Part shown: piece by piece, positions 1 to 10,316 of the stretch
Position numbering within the stretch: position 1 is the first letter of the stretch
How the letters are laid out: every line of letters starts with the position of its first letter
Position numbers and translations under genes: made by a program
Assembly (NCBI GenBank): GCA_050084985.1
Contig: JBITNC010000002.1
Coordinates: 2,728,001-2,792,000 of the forward strand
DNA: 64,000 nt
DNA from: Nageia nagi
Taxonomy: Eukaryota > Pinophyta
Reading direction: 5' to 3'
Notes under the pieces: generated by a model
What the model was told of the DNA's origin: nothing
The model's input: only the letters and a program-made list of their open reading frames with translations
Databases searched by the model: none

Positions 1-1690
1 AATAGAAAATGAAATTTCCAACTAGAATGTCAAGAAACAAGATCACATTTATCATTGATTAGATCCGAAATGGAATTTTGGAAGTGAAAAATTAGAAATA
101 TCAAAAAATATATGTTGTTCTCTTCATATCGAAATACTCTCTACTAGCTTTCCAATGATTTGAACGGGGAGTAAAATCGATTCTTAGATCAAAAGATATT
201 ACGATTTGATGTTTTAGAGAAAAAAATAATATTTCTTCTTATGGGACCCATGTCCGGTCAATAATCCAATCAGCAATAATCCAATCAGCAACCATGTCAG
301 ACTCAACATTTCCAACCAATGGAGGAGCACTTTTTGAGTATTTGGCTAGTCAACTACATTAGAATATGTGAAAAGCTTTGGTGGAGTTTTAAAAGGAGAT
401 TATTGGTCAAAGTGCATAATAGACATATTAAATTAAATATATTAATATATGCACAACCACTTTATGCAGGTGATGACATCACTTTTGCACATAGTCAAGA
501 AGTCAAAAGAGGCCTTCCTTTCCCACGTGACATCATCTTTATTACCATGGTGTTTTGATTACAAAATATTTGAAATTTATAGTGTTTGGAATTTGGAAAA
601 TTAAATGGCAACGTTGATAGAGTTTATAAAAGCTGACGACAAGTCAAGTGCCAGACGTGTGAAGAGAGATGCCAACCCATTAGATGTCAACTAGTAAACA
701 AACTTGTCGGGTAACGTTAAAATTAGGGCCCCCATAATTTGGTATTATTTATAGTATGGTTTGTATTTTGCTCATATTGGTATGAGATTATATGGTTGTA
801 AGGTTTTTAATAGTAAATTAAATTTACTATTAAAATAAAATTAAATGGGATTCTAAAATCAAGGATGTGTAATGTTATAGAAATTTTAAAAGGAAAAAGG
901 TTTATTGAAGGGATAGGAGAGCATAATGTAATTTGGGATTATTGTTGGTGGCCAAAATTAATATGGCCTTAAAACAAAAGAGAACCATGAGAATTGAAAA
1001 ATTGGTAATGGAGAGAAAATAGAAGAGAGAATAATTCTTGTTATAACCATGTAAACTTCAAATTTGTAACCCTTAAAATTATAAAAGGGAATGGAGAATG
1101 GAAAAAAAAAAAGGTTAAGTCCCCTTAGTGGGAATCCTCCCAAAGGGGAGAATGTGTAATGTGTTTGTAAAAAAAAAAGAGAAAAGAAGTGGATGACATA
1201 ATCACCATGGTGCAAAAAATAAAAGACAAAATGTGGTTCCAAATATGTCAACCTGGGACAAGAGACATGGAATTATGCTCAAGGACTTTCGTTGAAAGGA
1301 GATTCATCTTCAACAAAAGGATTCAATGGAAAGCCTACAATGATTGTGTGTTTTGGCTTTGATAAACAAAAGAATAAAGCAAGATAGATCATGCAAAATG
1401 ATATTATAAAATGGACTCTATGATAATGGTTCAAGATTTGCTAGATGTAGATCACATCAATCAAACCAAGATAAAAAGCATGTTAATCTTTTTGTGTGAT
1501 TGATATTTATTTCCACAAGCACTAAAATGAACAAAGTGTGAAGATCCGAAAGTGAACTCATGAAAAAGGTTTATGGATCAAGTTCTTAGGAATTGTAGGT
1601 AAGGCTGGCGAGAGTAAAGCATATCTAATACTAGCTCTTAATTGAAAAGGGGTGTGTCAACATGTCATGCCTAATCTTTCCACCATGGTT
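1..1690. other. Unassigned AT-rich non-coding stretch
   Basis: I see no supportable gene here. Short frames on both strands have low-complexity composition (A- and T-runs near 1107 and 1168) and resemble no family I know. Positions 120-215 contain wording such as 'gctttccaatgatttgaa' that recurs in many plant LTRs, so this may be old LTR sequence, but no partner copy is in the window. A near-perfect palindrome lies at 805-835. Confidence 0.5.
805..835. repeat. 31-bp perfect palindrome with 1-base centre
   Basis: Two 15-base arms (TTTTAATAGTAAATT and its reverse complement) flank a single A at position 820. It could form a cruciform or hairpin, or mark an old insertion footprint. No flanking gene is seen. 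Confidence 0.8.
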
Positions 1691-1697
1691 TTTGAGA

Positions 1698-2340
1698 TCA
1701 CATTCCAATCTTATGTAGTATAGAGAAAGGTGTAAGCTCCATGATAGTGTCATAAGTGACTTTATCCACACTAGCTAGTTGAAAGGTGCATTTGAAAACA
1801 TCCAAAGGGATCCAATCCCAAGTATATCTAGAAAAAAATTTGCAATTGTAACAATACCTCTTTTGAAAAACCTCTATGCATGAATCCACCTAATTTGCAC
1901 TAGAGGTATGCCTTGAAAATGGAAGAGAGTGGACCATCAAATATTGAGATTGTTAATGGAAAGATCTTTATGAAAACTCTCACCTTTCAATCTTGTCCAT
2001 GAAATTAGTAGTTTCCATGCCTTCCAAATGCTTTTGATAAAAAAAAGAACTAAGGATTTTAACAAAGATTGGTAATAAAATCAACAATGGAAAATCCATT
2101 CCTGACCATGCCTTCTGATTAAGGCATAAACCAAAAGAAATGAAATGTTAAAGATTATTTTTCTATAATTATGATCCCTTAAGAGCTCAAACAACCCACT
2201 TTGCACAAAGGGCCTTCCTTATCTTTTTTAATAAAAAAGACCCATGCCATCTGAGTCCCTTAGAAGGTAGAAAATGTTCTAGATAACTATATAAAATCCT
2301 TTAAATGCTTCTCAAGTTTATTGTAATAAGACTATTAAGG
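1698..2340 (-). pseudogene. LINE-A ORF2, C-terminal part (degenerate)
   Basis: The minus-strand translation contains 'YYSLCWVP', 'YYNKLEKHLKDFI' and 'GPLCAKWVV', with stops and frame changes. These match in order the plus-strand LINE-B blocks 'YYFSCWVP', 'CYNKLEKLL' and 'IALCAKCII'. This is the region after the RT palm and thumb in plant L1-type LINEs. Further down, 'GIPLVQIRWIHA' parallels LINE-B 'SMDSCQKVF'. Nothing convincing of this LINE is seen below about 1690. Confidence 0.65.
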
Positions 2341-3520
2341 TACCCAACACAACGAGTAGTAAACATAGATGGAAGTAATGACTTTGGAGAATATTTGGAA
2401 CTTTTCTACCAAGAATAACTTTTTGAAAATCTAGTAATTGAGTATCTTTTCCACCTTGTTAACAACATAGCAACACAATTGTGAGGGTGAGCCTTGAAAG
2501 GAAAAAGGAATGTCGAGGAATTTGGAGACTTCCCTAGGAAGAATCTAATTCTATTAGAATTATGTGAGCCAATAAGGAACATGCAACAAGAAGTTTTTGT
2601 AATAAGAATTTTTTCTACACTAAATACTAGAGCCAAAAGCTTTATAGAATATATCCAAATAGGTAAGAGCTTTAGAAATAGACTAATCATCCTCTTGCAA
2701 GGCAAGAAAAAAATCATATGTAAAATGGCCATTAATAAGTTATCTTAAATTGCCAGGGAGAGAGATGCCCCAAAGCCTCCCTATAGAAGCATATCTTGTG
2801 AGGAGGTATCCAAAAGCTTTTGTCACCAACACATACAGGGATACCTTGATGGATGGATTTATGGAGCCTAGTAACTTTAGTTAAAAAATGGTTTAGAGAG
2901 AGCACAGTCAAAGAATCCTGAAATAACATCCTTACATATTGAAAAATGTGTGGGCCAAAGCTAAGGGACTCCAACATGGAGAGGATGAAGACCCATTCTA
3001 TGTGATCATAGGCCTTTTTGAAGTCACTTTTGATAGAGAGCATGTTGATTGGACATTCTAACCTACTTCATTCCTTCCTAAACCATTAGAATATTATCTA
3101 GAATGTACTTATTTTGAATGGACCCAATTTTCTCTAGAAAAATAATGTTGGGTAGCATAGGCTTAAGCCAAAGTACTAAAGCCTTAGCAATAATCTTATA
3201 GCTAACACTCAATAAATTAATGGGCCTCCGATTAGTAATTATCTTTAGATATACTTACATTAGACTAATTTAATATTATCTTTATTAGTGATTGAGCCAA
3301 GAGAACCAATTTGCAAAGCTTCAAGATACACCTAATGTGGATTAGGGCTAATAAAATTCAAATAGTTTTTATAACATTCATAAGGAAAACCATACAATAT
3401 AAGGGTATTACCATCTACCATATTTGAAATGGCTTCCTATAGGTCTTCAATAGAAAGAATTTTATCACATCCTTCTTGTTGAGAGGGAAAAAATAGGTAG
3501 AAATGATATCTTTACATAAT
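2340..3520 (-). pseudogene. LINE-A ORF2 reverse transcriptase domain (degenerate)
   Basis: Blocks in minus-strand order are 'ITNRRPINLLSVSYKIIAKA' near 3240-3181, 'GSIQNKYILDNILMV' near 3130-3085, 'SDFKKAYDHIEW' near 3030-2990, 'SFGPHIFQYVRMLFQD', 'SIHQGIP' and 'DDQ/stop-SISKALTYLDI' near 2690-2650. They correspond to the conserved motifs of L1-type reverse transcriptase, including the K-x-D-F-x-K-A-Y-D motif and the R-Q-G-x-P motif (here H-Q-G-I-P). The catalytic FADD box reads FTYD near 2720, so two of its four residues differ. Several frame changes and stops are present. The domain would copy LINE RNA by target-primed reverse transcription; this copy is inactive. Confidence 0.85.
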
Positions 3521-4089
3521 GGAAGAGTTTCTTTCCTTTAAGAGTTTAAGGTTGTACAACAAATACCTAGGTGTAATTCTTGGTAAAGGGGTTGATTATA
3601 TCAGGTAAAGAGGTAAGTCGAACCCCATTATCCATAATCATAAAGTTCCACAAGTTTAAGTTCATGCCTAATTTGAGCAACTTATGTTTGAGTTTGATTA
3701 CTAAAATGATTAATATCAAGCTAAAGAGAGGCTTTGGACAATTCATCTCTCAAGGAAGTGGTATAATATAGATGAAATTAAGCTACCTTATTACCTAGAC
3801 TAAGAAGCAAAGCATGTGTATGGAAGGTGGTATCATTCCACCACATGATCCATCTTGTGCTACTTGTTGGTCAAAGAACCAATTTCTATAATATCTAGAT
3901 ATGATATACTATGGCTTCATGTTAGAGGAAGAAGGTATTCATAAAGAAATACATCTTGTAATGTTGTTGAGGTAAGGAAGAAATCTCTACCTTAAACATA
4001 ATAGGCATGTAATAAGAAGAGATCATGCTAAGAACAATCAAGAGAGATGATAGGTGAAAGAAAATTTGCAATGATCATACATCATAGCT

Positions 4090-4526
4090 CTTATAAGATT
4101 CTTAAGGGCTCTTATATGGCCAACTTGAAAATTAGAACATACATACCAAAGATGTTCAGGAAAGTGATCTGCTAAAAATTAATTGGTATGATAATCTAAG
4201 TCTATTTTTTATAAAGAACTAAGCTTCGCTCTACCCTATGCCAATTTATTAGGAGTGTGATCTTTCTTATTAAAGGCCTTTTCAACCATGTTGAAATCCC
4301 CACACATAAGCCAAACAAATGGTGGTAATGATAGAGAATATAATTTTTAGAGGGTATATATGTCTTATGCATCATTGAATGCATAGATAATGATAATTTG
4401 AAAGGACATTCCACTTATAGCAAAATCAATATTAGATGAATGGGGTCAATTCCTTAGCTGACAAATTTATTTTCCCAATTGTTAACTAACAGAATGATAG
4501 GGCCTCCACTACCATGAGGTTGATTA
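4090..4526 (-). pseudogene. LINE-A ORF2 apurinic-type endonuclease, main part
   Basis: The minus strand gives 'NQPHGSGGPIILL' near 4520-4480, 'GMSFQIIIIYAFNDA' near 4415-4375, and 'WLMCGDFNMVEKAFNKKDH' near 4320-4260. The string GDFNM (4287-4301) is the hallmark catalytic block of the exonuclease/endonuclease/phosphatase fold used by plant L1 LINEs to nick target DNA. The block order and spacing are normal for the family. A solo LTR inserted at 4527 separates it from the upstream piece. Confidence 0.85.
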
Positions 4527-4587
4527 TTTTGGAATGTATAATGCATTATTGTAAAGGTTATGTAATGATATTCTATGTAAGTTCACT

Positions 4588-4622
4588 AATACTTAAGGGT
4601 ATCATTTGATACCTTAAGTATT
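4588..4622. repeat. LTR hairpin, solo Copia LTR
   Basis: A near-perfect palindrome begins AATACTTAAGG and ends CCTTAAGTATT around a TT centre. It is conserved in all three LTR copies of the family in this window (also 24880-24914 and 33164-33198). Confidence 0.8.
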
Positions 4623-4747
4623 TAAGTGAATATGATAATGTTACTTGTCCTACACTCCATGTCATGAGCATGCCCCTTTGGTAAAAGGATGTGCATGTCA
4701 TGATTTTGTACATTGGATAAAAGGGTGATCCAAAGAGGGATTTTGGC

Positions 4748-4757
4748 CTATAAATAG
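4748..4757 (+). promoter_or_regulatory. TATA box of solo Copia LTR
   Basis: CTATAAATAG occurs at the same LTR position as in the other two copies. It is a good TATA-box match and probably marks the U3/R promoter, which would fire rightward. Confidence 0.6.
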
Positions 4758-5064
4758 AAGGCTCCCTCTTTGTGATTACACACCAATTTGTGGAGTAAAT
4801 TTATGCTATAAGATAGTTCTTAGGAGTTGAGATTAGGAGGATTGTAAAAGAGTTTTATTTGTGATTGAAGTAAAGATCTAGTTAGTGGATGTACTCCTAG
4901 TTGAAGGAACCACTTACATCTTGTGTTGTCTTTGTGAGATTACTTTGTGAGTTTGTTAGATGTGTATTGTGAGCTTTCATGTGATCTTGGGAGTTTAGAT
5001 TTGTTCATGTTATAGTTCAATTCTCTCATATTAGTGGTGTACATCTAACTTCTAGGCCAAAAAA

Positions 5065-5069
5065 GAGAG
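5065..5069. repeat. Left target-site duplication GAGAG
   Basis: Identical to 10258-10262 on the other side of the gag-only LTR element, proving a single insertion event. Confidence 0.92.
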
Positions 5070-5196
5070 TATTGATTAAGATTGTGTAATATATGCACCG
5101 TGAGCAATCTTAACCAAAGTAAATCATGAACAGACTATAGTGACAGTCTGATCTCCGAAGAAGGCCAGTTCCTTATCCATTGGGTGTAGAAAAAGT

Positions 5197-5445
5197 AATA
5201 GGAAAGGAAATAAAAAGAGTAGAGTGCGAGGAATTCAAGCAAAAGGGTTAGGGTAACAGGAAAGAAATAAAAGAGTAGGGTGCGAGGAATTTAAGCAAAA
5301 GGCTTAGGGTAACAAGAGAGAAAATAAAAAGGAGTAGAGTGCGAGGAATTTAAGCAAAAGGCTTAGGGTAACAAGAGAGAAAATAAAAAGGAGTAGAGTG
5401 CAAGGAATTTAAGCAAAAGGCTTAGGGTAACAAGAGAGAAATCAG
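5197..5445. repeat. ~59-bp tandem repeats inside left LTR
   Basis: About four units contain the words 'gaatttaagcaaaaggctta' and 'gggtaacaagagagaaa'. The middle units are nearly identical while the outer ones diverge, typical of array growth by slippage or unequal exchange. The matching array in the other LTR is at 8694-8935. Confidence 0.85.
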
Positions 5446-5924
5446 CACAGGCTTTCACAGTGTGTGAAACCTTGGCCTGAATCTAGTGTAGCAGCTACGA
5501 TACAAGCTCTCACTCTTTAATAGTTTCCCAGCTTTACTCTACCATGTAGCAGACACAGTTATACTAGCAACCCGCAATTATCATTCAGGAAACAAGCCAA
5601 GCTGCCACGATGTAACCAAATTAAGAATGATAATTATGAGTGCTAGATAAGAAAGGTCAAGATGGTATCATATTACTGATAAAAACTACAGGTCTTTGAG
5701 AACAAATGTAAAGAGCAATACTAGGCTTTCGACCCTTTTTCCACTTTATTTTCATATACTTATACTGTAGTAACAACAGTTACAAGAATTGCAGAACAGA
5801 AACATTTACAAAAATGGCTTCAAGATTCTAGCCTTCTTTTAACTGATACTACCTACATATGCCACTTGGTAGAATATTACAAAAATGGGGTAGATTGCAG
5901 ATGATACTATGATCTGACCTCTTG

Positions 5925-6610
5925 CTAGCATCATCTTTATCGTGATGTTCTATTTACTGGCTCTGGCTATTTGATTCCCCTTTACTAGCGTCATCTCTAC
6001 ATTTCGAAATGCTCTACTCATCGGCTTTGACTATTCGATCACTCCTTGCTGACCTCATCATCTCCAGGACCCGGTTTCATTCAAAAATGTGAACATCATT
6101 CTCCCCATGATGTCATCTCTTACCTCTAGAATGTTTTGCTCACTGGCTCCAGCTATTTGATCGCTCCTTGCTAACCTCATCACTTTCAGGCTCCGATTTT
6201 AGGTTAAGGCCCAAAATTACTGACATCATCTCTTACCTCTGAAATGTTTTACTCACTGGCTTTGGCTATTTGATCGCTCCTTGCTGACCTCATCACTTTC
6301 AGGCTCCAATTTTGGGTTAAGGCCCAAAATTGCTGATGTCATCTCCTACCTCCAGAATGTTTTACTCACTGGCTCCAACTATTTGATTCCCCTTGCTGAC
6401 CTCATCATCTTCGGAACCCAATCTTTACCAAAACATGACTGTCTTATCCTCCGCGATGTCATCATTTTATTCTAGAATGCTTTACTTTCGAAACACTTAA
6501 TTTACGGGCTCCGGCTTCTTCGATTTCTTCTTGCTAACCTCACCTCCTCCAGAACCTGGGCTTTTCCACAACTGAGCTTCATCCTTTCTTCTATGACATC
6601 ATCATTTCAT
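5925..6610. repeat. ~110-bp degenerate tandem repeats inside left LTR
   Basis: Units share 'ctcactggct', 'tatttgatcgctccttgctg', 'acctcatcac' and a TGATGTCA or TGACATCA site, followed by a 'ctYYRgaatg' word. On the minus strand this array lies in the 5' half of the LTR, where U3 enhancers of LTR retrotransposons are normally found. The matching array is at 9425-10120. Confidence 0.8.
6108..6115. promoter_or_regulatory. Possible decayed bZIP (TGACGTCA) site in LTR array
   Basis: TGATGTCA here corresponds to TGACATCA at the same place in the other LTR (9618-9625). Each is one C-to-T change, on opposite strands, from TGACGTCA, the ACGT-core palindrome bound by plant bZIP factors. Equivalent paired sites are 6221/9731, 6334/9844 and 6454/9964. 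The binding role is inference. Confidence 0.45.
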
Positions 6611-6747
6611 TCTGAAATGCTTTATCTACCGACTTCGGCCTATTTTGTTTTCTCCCAAAAAACTCCTGGGGATCTTCAAATGAACTCATGATTGCAAGTA
6701 AAGTACACCGGGGCTTTAATAAAGAATTTATTATGTATGAATATACA

Positions 6748-7155
6748 TTATGGCGACCTCTAAGGGAAAATTTTGCCTTTATCAAAGAGGAATTTAGAAC
6801 CCAGTCTGAAAAAAATAATACCAAAAATAATACTAAAGCATTTCACTACTACATAGGGTCCGAACCACATGGATTCGAATTTTTTTTTTTTGTGTTTCCC
6901 CAGCTTAGCTCTATCCTCATCCCATTTCAATACCGAATCTCCTTCTCTAAAAGTATCTGGAGTTGATTTTTGATCGTTGAACCACCTTTTACTATTTCAT
7001 TTCTTCTCCAGAGGTCTTGATATGATTGATTCCGGAGCTCTTTTGGGATTCAACTTTTCTTTTCAGAATACCGAAGACTAGGGGTTTTTCCTTGATCTTG
7101 TTTCCATAGTAAAACCTCCTATACCCGCTGGTGTAAAATTCCTCAGGTTCACATC
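6748..7155 (-). other. 3' internal non-coding region of gag-only element
   Basis: Between the gag stop and the 3' LTR I see no pol domain on either strand. The bases next to the LTR on the minus strand (near 6748-6770) form only a weak purine-rich tract. Confidence 0.6.
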
Positions 7156-8412
7156 TCAGCTTATGTTGTCAGCTACACCAGGCGGAGGAACGCCCCCACT
7201 TCTTGATAAATATTCTTGGTATTGATAAACAGGACATGTGGTTTGTTCATGAGCATTATTGTAGGCCAAACACCAACCAGTGGCTGACCCTGAAGAGGAA
7301 GCTTGGCTTACATCCTCATTCAACACATTCTGAGTCTCTTCTACAGCAGGATAAGGATGTCTTCTTACATTGCTTTGTTTGCATAGAATGGTAATCTGGT
7401 TTGCCATATTTCTACACAAGTTTTAGAGTTCCTGAATCTCTATCGATGAGGCTACCCCTTGATTCATATTAGGTTGATGAGGGGCTGGTAAGGCCAAGGG
7501 AGCTCTAGGGACTAGCAAGGTTGATGGCTGTTGTTGGACAGGGGTAGGGATACTAGCCAGTGGTGGAGCCAAACTAATCACTTGAGGTCTCAAAATTTAC
7601 TGCTGGGCAGTTATTGGAAAATAAGGCATTGGCATGCGACTTGGCAATTTCCCAACTGCAATAAGATAGGATTCAACATATACTGCTTATCTATAGACCT
7701 CTGGGAAAGTATTTACTCTAGAATTTTGGATTTATAGAGAGAGATCCAGAGGAAAGGCTCTCAAGTAATACATTAAGGCTTGAAATTGCTGAGGCCTGAC
7801 TGGCATGGGGACTCTCACCCAAGTTTTTTGGAATCTAATATTGAAATCAGGGATATTTTCTTGCTCATATCTTTTTATTAAAGTGAACTGTGTTAACAAG
7901 GAAAAGGGATCTCCTAATTCATTAAATTCCAAGATAAAGGGCTCTACCAGCTGAGCCCAAGTGTTTATAGATCCGTTAGGAAGGCCCCTATACCAATCTA
8001 GGACCTTTCCTTTGAAATACTGAGCCAGTAATCTCACCATGACATCTTCATGTTAGATATTATGAATCTTTGCTAGGCTAACTACATCAACACAATGCTC
8101 GTAATCCATTTTCTCTGAAGTTGCATCAAACTCGGGAAGGGTTTTGAAAACATTTGCTAGGATGTCATGCAACACTGCCAGGGCTATTGGTACTCCATTG
8201 TCCCATTTCGGATAAATATTCTGAGTTGGATTAGCCATTTCAGGAGAGGTATTTCTAGTGTGAATATTGGATGATTCTAGCTTGGTAAAGGATTTTAGGG
8301 AGCTGATACTATTCAGAGACTTGGACTTGATCAGGGTCTTTCTCTTAGGAGTATCTAATGTTCTAAAATCTAGTGCTTCTTTTGCTGCTCTAGTTTTAGA
8401 TTTTGTCCACAT
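7156..8412 (-). pseudogene. gag pseudogene of the gag-only element
   Basis: A single minus-strand frame of 418 codons starts at ATG 8412-8410 and ends at 7156. It holds five in-frame stops (8055-8053, 7734-7732, 7689-7687, 7599-7597, 7425-7423), all TAA, as expected from CAA or CAG decay. Residues about 110-190 are the capsid-type retrotransposon gag core (H-N-I-stop-H-E-D-V-M-V-R-L-L-A, 'KGKVLDWYRG', 'WVRVPMP'). Residues about 380-395 read 'WCLAYNNAHEQTTCP', a C-x2-C-x3-H-x4-C zinc knuckle whose second Cys is Tyr. A proline- and glutamine-rich linker separates the two. Gag would form the particle that packages the RNA. It is homologous to the gag at 46.7-47.8 kb. Confidence 0.9.
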
Positions 8413-8530
8413 AAACTCTAGGTTGCAAAAGAAAGTGATAGGTTCAAAAGCACATATGATATTTACAAATAATTTGCTTTAATACATACCATAGATAGTG
8501 CTTCAGCAGAGTCACCAATAAGTTTCTTCG

Positions 8531-8560
8531 TGTCCCATCGGGCATGCCAAAAAGAAATAC
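8531..8560 (-). promoter_or_regulatory. Putative primer-binding region of gag-only element
   Basis: Directly inside the 5' LTR (minus strand) the sequence runs GTATTTCTTTT then TGGCATGCCCGATGGGAC. A TGG-starting stretch just inside the LTR is where a tRNA primer pairs. I cannot name the tRNA by eye. Confidence 0.45.
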
Positions 8561-8693
8561 TGTTGATTAAGATTGTGTAATATATGCACCGTGAACCATC
8601 TTAACCAAAGTAAATCATGAACAGACTATAGTGATAGTTTGATCTCCGGAGAAGGCCGATTCCTTATCCATTGGGTGTAGAAAAAGTAACAGG

Positions 8694-8935
8694 AAAGGAA
8701 ATAAAAAGAGTAGAGTGCAAGGAATTCAAGCAAAAGGGTTAGGGTAACAGGAAAGAAATAAAAGAGTAGGGTGCAAGGAATTTAAGTAAAAGGCTTAGGG
8801 TAACAAGAGAGAAAATAAAAAGGAGTAGAGTGCAAGGAATTTAAGCAAAAGGCTTAGGGTAACAAGAGAGAAAATAAAAAGGAGTAGAGTGTGAGGAATT
8901 TAAGCAAAAGGCTTAGGGTAACAAGAGAGAAAGCA
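8694..8935. repeat. ~59-bp tandem repeats inside right LTR
   Basis: Same array as 5197-5445, with about four units. Copy number is alike in both LTRs, so the array predates this insertion. Confidence 0.85.
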
Positions 8936-9424
8936 AAGGTGGATCACTAGTTCAACGCGGGCTTTCACAGTGTGTGAAACCTTGGCCTGAATCTAGTGTA
9001 GTAGCTACGGTACAAGCTCTCACTCTCTAATAGTTTCCCAGCTTTTCTCTACCATGTACCAGACACAGTTATACTAGCAACCCGCAATTATCATTCAAGA
9101 AACAAGCCAAGCTGCCACGATGTAACCAAATTAAGAATGATAATTACGAGTGCTAGACAAGAAAGGTCAAGATGGTATCATATTACTGATAAAAACTACA
9201 GGTCTTTGAGAATAAATTTAAAGAGCAATACTAGGCTTTCGACCCTTTTTCCACTTTATTTTCATATACTTATACTACAGTAACAATAGTTACAAGAATT
9301 GTAGAACAAAAATGTTTACAAAAATGGCTTCAAGATTCTAGCCTTCTTTTAACTGATACTACCTACATATGCCACTTGGCAGAATATTACAAAAATGGGG
9401 TAGATTATAGATGATACTATGATC

Positions 9425-10120
9425 TAACCTCTTGCTAGCATTATCTTTATCGTGATGTTCTATTTACTGGCTCTGGCTATTTGATTCCCCTTTACTGGCC
9501 TCATCTCTACATTCTGGAATGCTCTACTCACCGGCTTCGGCTATTCGATCACTCCTCGCTGACCTCATCATCTTTGGCACCTGGTTTCATTCAAAAATGT
9601 GAACATCATTCTCCCCGTGACATCATCTCTTACCTCTGAAATGTTTTGCTCATTGGCTCCAGCTATTTGATCGCTCCTTGCTGACCTCATCACTTCCAGG
9701 CTCTGGTTTTGGGTTAAGGCTTGAAATCACTGATGTCATCTCTTACCTCCAGAATCTTTTACTCACTGGCTTTGGCTATTTGATCGCTCCTTGCTAACCT
9801 CATCACTTTCAAGCTCTAGTTTTGGGTTAAGGCCTGAAATCATTGACATCATCTCTTACCTCCAGAATGTTTTACTCATTGGCTCCAGCTATTTGATTCC
9901 CCTTGCTGACCTCATCATCTCTGGAACCCGATCTTTACCAAAACATGACTATCTTATCCTCTACGACATCATCATTTTATTCCGAAATGCTTTACTTTTG
10001 GAACACTTAATTTATGAGCTCCAGCTTCTTCGATTTCTTCTTGCTAACCTCACCTCCTCTGAAACCTGAGCTTTTCCATAATTGAGCTTCATCCTTTCTT
10101 CTGTGACATCATCATTTCAT
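9425..10120. repeat. ~110-bp degenerate tandem repeats inside right LTR
   Basis: Counterpart of 5925-6610. Its TGAYRTCA sites at 9618, 9731, 9844 and 9964 carry the opposite C-to-T change from the left LTR. Confidence 0.8.
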
Positions 10121-10257
10121 TCAGGAATGCTTTATCTACCGACTTCGACTTGTTTTGTTTGATCCCAAAAAACTCCCAGGGATCTTAAAATGAACTCATG
10201 ATTGTAAGTAAAGTACACTGGGGCTTTAATAAAGAATTTATTATGTATGAATATACA

Positions 10258-10262
10258 GAGAG
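10258..10262. repeat. Right target-site duplication GAGAG
   Basis: Matches 5065-5069 exactly. Confidence 0.92.
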
Positions 10263-10316
10263 CATGTACAGTAAAGTGTGAAATCAACTAGTTTAACTTC
10301 TTGTAAACATATTATG
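10263..10316 (-). pseudogene. LINE-A endonuclease fragment between two insertions
   Basis: The minus-strand translation from about 10310 reads 'IICLQEVKLVDFTLYC', then continues across the GAGAG junction into 5069-5029 with 'FGLEVRCTPLI'. 'CLQE-x-K' is the conserved second block of L1-type endonucleases. It proves that the LTR at 10317 and the gag-only element at 10257 entered the same LINE about 55 bp apart. Confidence 0.8.

Larger units (their letters stand above)
4527..5028 (+). mobile_element. Solo LTR of the Copia family seen at 24.8-33.6 kb
   Basis: This roughly 502-bp segment aligns over its whole length with the LTRs at 24820-25304 and 33103-33588. It begins TTTTGGAATG (the others begin TGTTGGAATG) and ends TTCTCTCA. 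Flanks are GATTA (4522-4526) and TATTA (5029-5033), a one-mismatch target duplication. No internal Copia sequence follows, so it is a recombination-derived solo LTR. It sits inside the LINE-A endonuclease. Confidence 0.9.
5070..6747 (-). repeat. 3' LTR of the gag-only element
   Basis: 1678 bp, co-linear with 8561-10257. It lacks a ~19-base stretch present in the other LTR (around 5440 versus 8934-8960). It contains a ~59-bp tandem array (5197-5445) and a ~110-bp tandem array (5925-6610). The terminal TG on the plus-strand left edge has become TA. Confidence 0.93.
5070..10257 (-). mobile_element. Gag-only LTR retrotransposon (TR-GAG-like), complete with target duplication
   Basis: Two long terminal repeats (5070-6747 and 8561-10257) flank only 1813 bp of internal DNA. 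On the minus strand the element starts TGTATATTC and its LTRs end CAACA (right LTR) or CAATA (left). The exact 5-bp duplication GAGAG flanks it. The only coding trace inside is gag on the minus strand; protease, RT, RNase H and integrase are absent and there is no room for them. This matches the published class of gag-bearing, pol-less non-autonomous elements (TR-GAG). It must have been copied by another element's enzymes. It landed inside the LINE-A endonuclease region. Confidence 0.93.
8561..10257 (-). repeat. 5' LTR of the gag-only element
   Basis: 1697 bp, co-linear with 5070-6747. It starts TG and ends CA on the plus strand and carries the 59-bp array (8694-8935) and the ~110-bp array (9425-10120). 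On the minus strand it would drive transcription of the gag frame. Confidence 0.93.

Noticed and set aside
958-1251. 97-codon minus-strand frame with many Phe and Leu
   Set aside because: Composition reflects A-rich plus-strand DNA (poly-A runs at 1107 and 1168). No conserved block, so not called as a gene.
8930-8962. 'gtggatcactagttc' looks like a cloning-vector polylinker (BamHI/SpeI-like string)
   Set aside because: The string is not an exact polylinker, lies inside a well-aligned LTR, and no other vector sequence is near. Ordinary LTR variation is simpler.
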